Part shown: positions 37,801 to 44,900 of the stretch, one piece after another
How positions within the stretch are numbered: the first letter of the stretch is position 1
Layout: each line of letters opens with the position of its first letter
Assembly: GCF_963576615.1 (NCBI RefSeq)
Contig: NC_088708.1
Span: 26,729,191 to 26,793,190, forward strand
DNA from: Watersipora subatra
Lineage: Eukaryota > Bryozoa > Gymnolaemata > Cheilostomatida > Watersiporidae
Length of the DNA: 64,000 bases
Direction: 5' to 3'
Position numbers and translations under genes: made by a program
Notes under the pieces: model-generated
The model's input: only the letters and a program-made list of their open reading frames with translations
Databases searched by the model: none
Told to the model about the DNA's origin: nothing

Positions 37801-40800
37801 TGTTCCGTTTCATAAGGTGAAAAAATCGTATATCAGGGTAATGGTATCCTGAGGGTGCACTGTACTTGCAAAGTGTTTGTGTATAAAACTTTTCAATGAT
37901 AATACATGTATCACTTGGCCACTCCGGTGTACAGAGAGATCATTTAAGATATTCGCAAATATTGTTACGATAAAGCATTCTTTGGTGTCTGGTGCCTGTA
38001 TAGCCTTCTTACTTCATGGCAGTATTTATTCATGTCTGTCAACCCGTGCACTAATGCATCTAGTAATATCTTGATGATGAATTGTGTCTAGCTGTGTGGA
38101 TGGGCTACGAGGGAATGCGAGGTTGGAGACAGACTCATTACCTTCTACAGACTGTCAAACCAGTAAGTGTACAACTACCAGGTTTCTCGTCCCAGCAAAG
38201 TGATGACTCTGTTACTCAAAGTACTATCAGATAGGGTTCTTTCTATCCGTTCCTCATATCAGCATTTCAATTAAAATAGAAGTCAAATGATTGGTACATT
38301 ACAATTAGTTACTTTATCATTGTGGTGAAGTCTTTGGGAGTTTTCTTCTCTGTCGCATCATGCTTCCTTCTCTGATCCATCAGAGAAAACTGCAAGGTTA
38401 TGTTTAGTTTACAGTACTGATTGTACTACATCTACTCTGTATTTATAATTAACTGTCTCTCTCTTCTCTCTTATTAGCATTGCAGAAACTCTGCGAGGAT
38501 TGTTTTCTCTCTTCGCATCTCATATCATCAAGAATGCTGCTGACACTTTGAATGCTGCCAATAACTCTAAATCTGGTAAGCCTTTTTGCGTTGAAGTTAA
38601 AAACGATTTGATTTTTGTTGTTCTTAGTTTAACATCAATATTTCTTTTATATTGTTTATTTTATTGCAGACATTGATAGCCCTTTTGGTACTAGCGATCA
38701 AGCTGAAGCTAAGGATGCTTTAGTTTGTAAGGCTATATTGAACTGCCTGTACAAGTGCTTCCTTTATGACATGGATGGCTTTGTGACTAAAGAGAGAATG
38801 AACGTTCTCATGCAGCCATTGGTGGACCAGGTACATGTGTGCTCTCTCTCTAGAACTTACACGACCCTAAATCTTTTGTGTTTTGTCATTTTATATTAAG
38901 GCCGCCTTCATGTTAAGCAAAGTTGGGTAAATACAGTGTTTACTGTATGATAGTAAGCGCTGTGTTAAAATGATGAAATTATTGAGTGTTTAAGTACAGA
39001 TGTGAACAAATAATTAGTCTTTCGCTTCAGGATGTAGGACAAGGGCAATACCGAGTTTCGTATGAGACTCATACCATGTCTGCTAGTGATATCCAATATG
39101 TATTCATTGTACTAGTAACATATCCATTATGTATTCAGTGTACTAGTAACATATTCATCATGTATTCAGTCTGCTAGCAATATATCAATGACAGAAAGTC
39201 TATTTTTGGGCTAAATTACATTTTCCGTAGCTTGAAAACAAAATCATCGATGGAGAGAGCTACGTAACCGATCATCTTGTTCCTTGTTTGAGTCAACTGG
39301 CGATAGCTGCGGGGGATGACTCTCTCTGGAAACCCCTGACTTATCAGATCTGTTTGAAAACTCGCCACTCCTCGGCAGAGGTAAGCACTATTGTGGACAA
39401 ACTGGTAAACTTTACATTTTGATTGGTTACCTTTTCTATAAATTTTGTGTGGTCATTTTTCACAATTAAAAACCTAAAATCTTATGAAGGTTTTCATACT
39501 TCAAAATTTTTGATGTCATGAAATTAGCTTTCATCATTGAACTCAAAGCTGTTCAAGTAGAACTCACATGTTTGATATTCACTTGCAGGTTAGAAAAGGA
39601 GCTCTGCGTGTGCTTCAGGATCTCAGCAACAAGCTCGGTGAAGACTTTATGACACTTTTACCAGAAACTATACCCTTTTTAGCTGAGCTTATGGAAGGTA
39701 AAAGTGTGGTCTTTACTTTTAATAGGTTTTTATATTTGCAGTGTGTAGACAGAGCCTCTTGAGTTCGTAATTAGATACAAGCGAGAAATCCTGTTATTCT
39801 TTTAATTTTAATAGTGAGATAAAGTTTTTTGCTTATGGTAAACTTTTGGAGACTTATGCCTAGATGCAAATTCTTTTTTAATTTTGTTGTTTGTACATGT
39901 TATTTAAAAATGAAACAGGGTGTCTTGTAGTGATTTGCAGAAGCGGAGAAAAAAAAAGTTAGTCAAATTGTCCAACAGATGCGTTTCAGGATTAAAGAAA
40001 GCTTAAGGTTGACTTGCAACAAAATTCACATTACAGTTATTTGATATGAAAAGATTCACCATGTCTTACTCTGCTGTGTTGTAGGTGCAAAATATGTGGA
40101 AATGTGATTACAAGCTCTTAAAAGCTCAAAAACGAAAAGCTGCCGTAGATTTGAACCTCTTTATTTCTCTGACGTAGTCATGATAATTTGGTTATTGTCT
40201 TGTCACGTGATGTTCTCACGTGATTTGAAAGGCCAATAAAAAGCTAAACATAAAACTTCTCGTAGCACTAGTTTATGACAAACACTTCGGCTTTTACCGA
40301 AGACCCCGTATCAAATATAGATGCTCGCTACTTTACAGTTTTGTTTCGGTTTGATCTAATCGGCGAGTCGTAATCTGATCATGTGACCCAATACTTCGCA
40401 AATAATTTCTGCAGCACTTTTCGAGTATCACAGGTGACCGACAGACTCGTCATGATTATCAGACAATGATATGTACTCCTTCGAGCTAAGGTTAAAAAGT
40501 TTAACGAATTTGTACGGTAAGTTATAAGATATCACTGCTAAAAGTGACAGCATTACAATGACGATAAAACAGACGCGTAAGAACAATAGACATAGTTTTA
40601 TTGAATGCAGGAAGTATATTTGTGAAAATATTTTGACGAATAAGGTTGCATGAAAGTGTAAACAGAAACCATTTACCACAACTACATCACATTTGAGCCG
40701 TTTTGGAAAGCGAATCCAAACTACGGCGGTCTCGTGTGGCTGCGATTAACTGCTTGTTTTTGAGCTTTTAAGAGCTTGTAATCACCTTTCCACATATTTT

Positions 40801-41314
40801 GCACCTACAACACAACAGAGTAAGACATGGTGAATCTTTTGATATCAAATAACTGTAATGTGAATTTTGTTGCAAGTGAACCTTTAATTTCCAGCTCGTA
40901 GGGTTGTTTTAGTTTTGTGATTTCCTACTGATAACTTAACAACATTACATGCATATTGAACAAAAGGTTTTTTATACCCCAAATTGCACATTTTTATGCA
41001 AAAAAATTGTTGCAAATGTTCTGAAGCTCTCTCTGTATCACTCTCGTCAATGTTCTTATATGTGAGCTAGGTGTAATACTGATCTTCTATCATCAAATGT
41101 GCCCAACTATCTAACATTTGACAAGTTTGCGCTGTCCATAAGAATAGTCGTGAGTTGAGATGCACCCTGTCAGCAAGGATGGTTTAATGTTCTGCTGTCA
41201 CTTAAATTTACTTTTAAAAATTTAGATGAGGAAGAAGAAGTTGAAGCGTTGTGCCAAGAAGTCATTGCAAACATGGAAAACATGCTTGGAGAACCACTAC
41301 AGAAATACTTTTAA
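1805..41314 (+). CDS. HEATR1: HEATR1 / UTP10 (BAP28), C-terminal ~904 residues, 20 exons
   Basis: This HEAT-repeat scaffold belongs to the UtpA (t-UTP) part of the SSU processome. It acts in the nucleolus in Pol I transcription and 18S pre-rRNA processing. Exons by frame, AG/GT sites and phase: 1805-1911, 2221-2369, 2508-2636, 3119-3337, 3522-3663, 5667-5794, 6390-6560, 7780-7917, 10110-10274, 11437-11612, 31375-31563, 32823-32904, 33335-33469, 34357-34461, 38092-38162, 38478-38575, 38670-38830, 39231-39380, 39589-39697, 41226-41314 (stop TAA). Diagnostic stretches are NPQTHQQALLLL, then IFTYMGANIMRQDDAYSF (third exon), then VHTDKQLRHFKY (sixth exon). The BP28 C-terminal region falls roughly in the exons from 10110 to 34461, ending in KLSEASFRPMYFK. 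The family is about 2,100 residues long, so the N-terminal ~1,200 are outside the window. The 19.8-kb intron 11613-31374 hosts an antisense gene. AATAAA follows at 41343. Confidence 0.94.
3353..3448. repeat. Minisatellite, 23 bp x ~4
   Basis: Four near-identical copies of TTATACCTTGATGACTGGCC start 15 bases after the splice donor of the HEATR1 exon ending at 3337 and fill the front of that short intron. Confidence 0.9.
4916..4985. repeat. Inverted repeat with third copy of arm
   Basis: ATCTTTCACAAGTGTC (4916-4931) is followed after 7 bases by its exact reverse complement (4939-4954). A third, direct copy of the arm follows at 4971-4985. It may be a foldback or the rearranged end of a transposon. 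Confidence 0.85.
5137..5500. repeat. Dispersed repeat family A, copy 1
   Basis: Shares ordered blocks with 24449-24790: ATTTTTTATCCTAACCTCTA, CAGACACAG, TTTTGTTTTACT, a GTCTAGA block, GATGCAAACCAATA and ACCACAGTTA. The common order over about 350 bp points to an old interspersed element. No coding capacity and no clear ends were seen. Confidence 0.7.
5997..6210. repeat. Minisatellite, 31 bp x ~7
   Basis: The unit contains GTCAACTGTTAAAGTGAGTG followed by AAGGCAGCGTG. About seven copies with few substitutions lie in a HEATR1 intron (5795-6389), which suggests recent expansion. Confidence 0.93.
6604..6740. repeat. Tandem repeat, ~45 bp x 3
   Basis: Three copies of a unit with CCCAATATTATTTCCTA, then CTATTACATAAAAA, then CCTGTATA start about 40 bases inside a HEATR1 intron, after the exon ending at 6560. 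The copies differ at only a few positions. Confidence 0.9.
7139..7182. repeat. ACACGTAC simple repeat
   Basis: A short run of the octamer CACACGTA with one CG variant. No other feature was seen in the intron 6561-7779. Confidence 0.85.
8862..9080. repeat. Dispersed repeat family B, copy 1
   Basis: Aligns by eye with 9360-9720 and 23440-23900 through GTTATGTAAAA, TTTACC-AGAGAC, GAATGGAAGT and a TCAGTGGT block. The class is unknown and the ends are not defined. Confidence 0.65.
9360..9720. repeat. Dispersed repeat family B, copy 2
   Basis: Shares GGTTTTTATT, the TTTACC-AGAGAC core and the CACTTACAAAA block with the copy at 23440-23900. No ends or target duplications were recognised. Confidence 0.65.
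10867..10947. repeat. Tandem duplication, ~40 bp x 2
   Basis: Two adjacent copies of a unit containing TTTAGGATTC, then ATGTATACAGGCAAATAAAA, in the HEATR1 intron 10275-11436. Confidence 0.85.
11613..16242. other. First part of the 19.8-kb HEATR1 intron
   Basis: No gene supported. The hydrophobic open frame at 12034-12276 looks like T-rich chance sequence. A TIR element with a near-duplicated flank occupies 13091-14550. The rest is AT-rich unique sequence. Confidence 0.7.
13133..14472. mobile_element. TA-flanked TIR element, pogo/mariner-like, non-autonomous (~1.34 kb)
   Basis: The left end reads TA then CTGTAAAACCTCTAATTGAA. The reverse complement of the right end reads TA then CTATAAAACCTCTATTTGAA. 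The TIRs extend about 25 bp with similar subterminal blocks. A second, internal inverted pair lies at about 13248-13300 and 13640-13700, each with TAGCCGTA-GGGCGCTAA-like sequence. No transposase frame was recognised. The TA target and the TIR style suggest the Tc1/mariner-pogo group, which is inference. Confidence 0.75.
16243..16248 (-). terminator. Poly(A) signal of nested ShKT-mucin gene
   Basis: AATAAA on the minus strand, 47 bases beyond the stop codon of the antisense gene. Confidence 0.7.
16295..27673 (-). CDS. Secreted-type transmembrane mucin with four ShKT domains, nested in HEATR1 intron
   Basis: Four exons in transcript order, all phase 0: 27518-27673, 20199-23087, 19549-19689, 16295-16558; about 1149 aa. 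The start is the first ATG (MPQHYFML), opening a signal peptide (about 1-24). ShKT 1 (C26-C58) is split by the first intron and ends TCCKSC. ShKT 2 is C72-C103. Residues ~116-975 are Thr/Ser/Glu-rich and mucin-like, with eight 43-residue repeats. ShKT 3 is C979-C1012 and ShKT 4 is C1024-C1053. A hydrophobic helix (~1099-1124) precedes a ~25-residue tail. Each ShKT domain keeps six Cys ending in CCxxC. ShKT modules occur in channel-binding peptides and in many extracellular animal proteins. A role as a cell-surface or epithelial mucin is inference. The precise family was not recognised. No upstream promoter or 5'UTR exon was defined. Confidence 0.85.
16559..19548. other. Last intron of nested gene (minus) / HEATR1 intron (plus)
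   Basis: No coding sequence. It holds a TTAA-flanked TIR element at 18829-19278 and a short direct duplication at about 16914-16975 (TCTAGGAAAAATCAATTA twice). Confidence 0.7.
18829..19278. mobile_element. TTAA-flanked MITE (~440 bp)
   Basis: The left end is TTAA then AGGCTGATTCACACTATATC. The reverse complement of the right end gives AGGCTGGTTCACACTATATC, preceded by CTAA, so the target duplication reads TTAA/TTAG. No coding capacity. TTAA targets fit piggyBac- or Kolobok-type transposases; the family is not settled. Confidence 0.8.
19860..19990. repeat. Degenerate ATATCACAGACAT repeat
   Basis: Irregular repeats of CATATATCACAGACATGTATC-like words with an 11-22 base period, lying between exons 3 and 2 of the nested mucin gene. 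The open frames across it are by-products of the periodicity. Confidence 0.8.
21252..22283 (-). repeat. Coding 129-bp tandem repeats (8 copies) in mucin region
   Basis: Eight head-to-tail copies of a 43-codon unit beginning E(M/I)ELVTKT and containing DEAF, LPDSATSATQTD and K(D/N)KT. All stay in frame. Copies 1-2 and 4-5 share variant residues, and the DNA at about 21751-21840 and 22138-22230 is almost identical. This shows a later duplication of a three-unit (387-bp) block. Confidence 0.95.
23440..23900. repeat. Dispersed repeat family B, copy 3
   Basis: The longest member of the family also seen at 8862-9080 and 9360-9720. It shares GAGGTTTTTATTCTTACTTT, CCAGAGACTTATGAATGGAA and CTTACAAAATTATAAATAGT-like blocks. 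No coding capacity. Confidence 0.65.
24449..24790. repeat. Dispersed repeat family A, copy 2
   Basis: Second copy of the element at 5137-5500 with the same block order. It starts with CAATTTTTTATTCTAACCTC and ends with a TATTT-AAGGACCAA block. Confidence 0.7.
25188..25327 (+). mobile_element. tRNA-derived SINE-like element
   Basis: The head, GGTCGTGTGGCATAGTGGAT then AGCATGCC, matches a Pol III A box (TGGCATAGTGG). About 40 bases later GGTTTCCGAGTTTAAATAC resembles a degenerate B box. A T-run, a short body and an ACAGACGACAGACAAAC segment follow, then an ATTTATTCATTCTAT tandem tail. The arrangement is typical of tRNA-derived SINEs. It is not a functional tRNA, because the acceptor and anticodon stems do not form. 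Confidence 0.7.
25328..25410. repeat. 15-bp tandem repeat, SINE tail
   Basis: About five copies of ATATTTATTCATTCT directly follow the SINE-like body. They probably began as the simple tail of that insertion. Confidence 0.9.
26517..27133. repeat. TGTGATACT/TGTGATATT 9-bp minisatellite (~620 bp)
   Basis: About 68 copies of a 9-base unit, TGTGATAYT or TGTGGTACT, run almost without a break. Its period is a multiple of three, so long frames without stops appear on both strands, but none has gene features. Confidence 0.97.
30146..30206. repeat. 14-bp tandem repeat
   Basis: Four to five copies of ATACTGTACATTAT-type units, each containing the self-complementary TGTACA. Confidence 0.85.
30329..30373. 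repeat. Perfect 18-bp inverted repeat
   Basis: CATAGATATAGTAAACCC and its exact reverse complement are separated by ATAGATATA. AGTCTCCC occurs on both sides in direct orientation, so the hairpin may be a small insertion or a template-switch product. Confidence 0.9.
35450..37139 (+). mobile_element. Helitron-like unit, copy 1
   Basis: It starts TC then TATATATATAGTTCTCAAAG and ends in CCCGGGCAACACTAGGTAGC followed by ACAGCTAG, next to T. The 3' part is nearly the same as the compact unit at 55731-56111. TC start, a GC-rich near-terminal hairpin and a CTAG end with no target duplication fit non-autonomous Helitrons. The interior contains unrelated TIR and foldback sequence, so the left end may belong to a different insertion. 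Confidence 0.55.
36303..36962. repeat. Long foldback (arms ~320 bp)
   Basis: The sequence from about 36303 to 36630 is repeated in reverse complement from about 36640 to 36962, with modest divergence. Matching blocks include AATCATTAGCAAGTAGTGGC, TTTGGTATACAATTATA and CAGTGTTGGCATGC. The centre is near 36637, around GGCATGCCAATTTTTGCATG. Confidence 0.85.
38990..39182. repeat. ~36-bp tandem repeat in HEATR1 intron
   Basis: Three units carrying ATGTATTCA-TGTACTAGTAA and CATAT-CAT lie between about 39078 and 39182, just before the exon at 39231. Confidence 0.75.
40003..40887. mobile_element. TTAA-flanked TIR element (family D), copy 1
   Basis: TTAA then GGTTGACTTGCAACAAAATT opens the left end and the same sequence, inverted, closes the right end (TTGCAAGTGAACCTTTAA). 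The TIRs are about 140 bp and include a TGTCTTACTCTGCTGTGTTG block. It lies in the last HEATR1 intron (39698-41225). No transposase frame. A second copy in inverted orientation is at 46184-47070. Confidence 0.9.
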
Positions 41315-41954
41315 TTTAATGAAAACTGCTTTATTTTTTACAAATAAAGATGTTCATAAGCACATTTTTGTTACCTAATTAATTCACATTTTTGAATTGC
41401 CATGTGTGTTTGTTTCATCAACCACAATAAAGGAGACTGTAGGCAGCACCTTGGTTTGAAAGCTACAACAAAATTAATTCGTTTTACAACCTATTTACAA
41501 AGTATTGCAACATCACCTCAAAACATGTATTATTTCTGTTTAAACAGTATTTGTATTATTAAATATTGGGTAAGGCATTGCATGTTTGGGTACACATTTT
41601 ATCTATGTAATACCTATGAGCTTACTGTTACAAACATTGCTGGGTTCATTTGCACAAGTCTTGATCTAACTATAGAAAAATACATTTACACTATTCTAAA
41701 TATAGCAAAGAAGTTGTCTTCTCTCATTAAAAAAGACCTCGCGACCCGCGTAGAACATAGAATTATAATATTTTACTCAGATTGCGACTTCATACGGATC
41801 AAGCCTTTTATATTGATATCATAGACTTATTGAAACGCGATGATCAATCGCAATATTTTACTTCCGAGTAAACTAGCGACTCCATGCTCAAGTTCCTTTT
41901 TATCAGTTCGTATGCAGTGCAGGTAATGTAGTGTTGCTAGCTAGGCGGTTAGAG
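41315..41954. other. HEATR1-PEX13 intergenic region
   Basis: Holds the HEATR1 poly(A) signal (AATAAA at 41343-41348) and, presumably, the PEX13 promoter. The CG-containing stretch near 41738-41752 stands out from AT-rich surroundings. An open frame at 41402-41824 looks like chance. Confidence 0.65.
41343..41348 (+). terminator. HEATR1 poly(A) signal
   Basis: AATAAA, 28 bases after the HEATR1 stop codon. Confidence 0.75.
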
Positions 41955-44900
41955 ATGTCCTCTACAGCTCCTACAAAACCTTGGGAAACTACTCACAATG
42001 GAGGAGCAATGCATAACCATGCACAAAGCCCTATCGTTGGGGAATCTTCTTTGAACAGGTAAGATTAGTCACTTGTGCAGCAGCATTGTACTTGTTAATG
42101 TTTTGTATTTTATTACGAAGATGTTTAATAAGTGGATTCTACATTGTGCATAGCTTCGTTATACTATGACTAAACGTACAAGCATTTGTTATTATTTCTG
42201 ATGTTTTTGACAGAGTGTAGAGGCAATTTTGGGATGTTGTAAAGTGGGTATTGCTTGCTAATAGTTATTTTTATGTTCTTTATGATTAATAACGAATACG
42301 CATTTAGTGCACTACCGCTCAGCTTTGTACGACTGGCAGGCGCTTATTGCGCGCTAGTGTATCGCTCATTTTTAAAAGATATGTATTTGACAGGTATCGA
42401 CCTACGCGTATTTCTCATTTTATCCTGACTGGACCATCTTACTAATCGGTTGCTTTGTTTCATTGTATTGCGCTGCGGTTGTGTAATAGTTTAGGTATAC
42501 GGTGAAAATTTAGTAAACAATCGACAATTCTAACGTCAATAATGCTCTTTGCAAATTTTACTCCTTAATGAACTTGCTTAAAATTTTTTGTAGAGCATTC
42601 GACAGGTTGGCCGGCTCCAAGTATCGGTACTTGTTTTGATCAGATTAAGTAATAAAAGCTAAACGGAATCACATATTCTAAGCTGTATTTGCTTCACTGT
42701 CGTGAATAGCTTGAAAATTTTACACGAAAGAAAGCTTCTTTCTTTGGAAAAAGAAACCACGATAAGGAGTTGTCGTTTGCAAGGGTAACAAAGCTATGTA
42801 TAGATTTGCATAGAAGAGATCACAAATCAATACCTTGTAAGATGTAAAGTAGCAGCCGTGACACAAAGGACTCATAATTGCTGCACAGCTTCTAGCTGCA
42901 AATTTCTGACACTTATTGAATATAGATTGCTGCTTTAAATTAAAACACTCCAGTGTCAGGCCACCAAAAAACACCCCTAAAATGTGCTTATTTCGCCCAG
43001 CTCTCAGTGATGAATGAAAGAGAGTGAACCCGCTGGGGTGGGCCTATCCTTCACATTCCTAAAATATGGACAAAACGTGTTATTAAAATTTATATTTTAG
43101 GTAACTTTCATTATGAAAAGACTGGTAAAAGCTACATGTATGTTCATGATAGCACTTTGCATTCCAAGTCTATCACAAATGCTAATTTCATTATTAACTC
43201 GTTTCATTAATCTGATAGCCTATTTGAATTCGGTTACATCACTAGATTTTAGCTTATTGTGACCCTCAAATTATGATAAACATTCGGAGAATTTTTGCAC
43301 GCTTTAACATTAAAATAAATTTGACTTATTCTCAACTATTGTCATTGGTTTGAAACATATTCATCACACGGAGTATCTTAGAGTTATCTAATGTATTTGT
43401 CACCCTTAAATTTTTAACCAAGCAAACTATTTGATTTTTGTGTATCAATTTCGAACAATCAGTATACAGCCATACTTCGACATACAAGCTTAATGCGTTC
43501 TGGGACTGAGCTCGTATGTCAATTTGCTTGTATGTCAATGCAATATTTCCTATATAATATAACTAAATACAAATTAATCTGTTTCCATACTATGAAGAAC
43601 TACCTAAGAAACAAAGTATTATGATGGAAAACGTGTTTTTAATTGTACTCTGGTACCTACCCTCACAAAATGAAAAAATTATATATTTAGTGTTTATGAT
43701 CTGCAATAAAATGTAGCATTACTATGTACAGTAGGGCCTACTGTATAGAATGGAGTTCTTACCTTCGAAACAGATTGAGTGACTAACGGCGGTTTGAGAG
43801 AGACTTTACAGCAATGCATTTAATAAACCTTATAATTTTTGTGACGCTACGTAGCATAACATAAACTTTGAATTTAGCTCACTAAACACGCATGTAAAGC
43901 TAAGTTTCAATTTTTTACTAAACTTGACTTTAATTTTGTCATTGTCTTAAATTTTTAGTACTGTTTCCAGCTTGGCTCTTTTACCTCTGTTTCTTTATAG
44001 CTTGTAGCTAACCTTATTAAAACCTTTTTAACTGATGCGCCGAGAAAGACTGATTGACGCTGTTCTCAGAAGCAGTCTCTCGCTTACTTGGCCATTTAAT
44101 AGCCATCGAGAACCAGCTCACATGATCGTATCTCGAAGGTTTCTTGTATCTGAAGGCAGTGACTTGCTCGAAATTTTGCTCGTATCTTAATTTTCTCGTA
44201 TGTTGGGGCACTCGTATGTCGAGATATGACTGTAGTCCATTTTATTGCACTCATTGTTCAGTTTCTGATTCAGCACATTTTGATCATCGTATGTATAGTC
44301 ATCAATATTAATATTGTGCACGATAATTTGTTGAACGTATAAACTATTATCCATACGCTCGGCAGTCGCATGTACCACAAGAGATCTTCATGAGTAATCA
44401 GTGTGTGCATAATTAACTATTTCATTACCAAGTTAATTACGTTACTGGGACATAATTACGTATTTGGTAAAACCTAATATTTGACAGGGACATATATAAA
44501 TCGTCATTATTTTTAAACCACACGGTTTATATAAATTCTTTGATACCAAATTGATCATCATAAAATGTTACATAAGTCTTGAAACTTACCACAAATGCTT
44601 TGCAGAACGAGAACCAATACTTTTTTGGACATTTTCGAAACGACTGGCTATGGTCTGAGTTGGGTGATTCATCAATATCATCACAGTTTACAGGATTATT
44701 ATTACTGATAAAATATGAATAATAACTCTCAGAAGTACTATTGTTCAATAAAAATCTCCTTAAGTCCATAGATCTAAAATTAGTACAAATTGGGAGATGT
44801 AATGCGTTTAGCACCACTGGTCATTGCTACCAATAAATTGCGATAAAAAATTTTTGCGAAACGCTTTGCAAAAAGTTTTAATGCTTTTTTTTCTTGCCAG

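Larger units (their letters stand above)
35292..37865. mobile_element. TIR element (family C), ~2.6 kb mosaic
   Basis: The left end contains GGGCACCTTCAGGATACGAT. The reverse complement of the right end contains GTGCACCCTCAGGATAC. Further in, about 35940-36170 matches the reverse complement of about 37140-37350 (CTGTCT-GAAGGTAAGAAC, CTATAGTTA-TAA-GTTAA). Related fragments lie at 52060-52215, 52940-53225 and within 43700-43900. No transposase was recognised. Confidence 0.65.
34462..38091. other. HEATR1 intron filled by nested transposon remains
   Basis: No exon. Most of 35290-37865 is a mosaic of a TIR element, Helitron-like ends and a long foldback, described separately. Confidence 0.75.

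Noticed and set aside
41402-41824. 140-codon frame between HEATR1 and PEX13
   Set aside because: No recognisable domain. The space is occupied by the HEATR1 3' end and presumably the PEX13 promoter. The length is within chance expectation.
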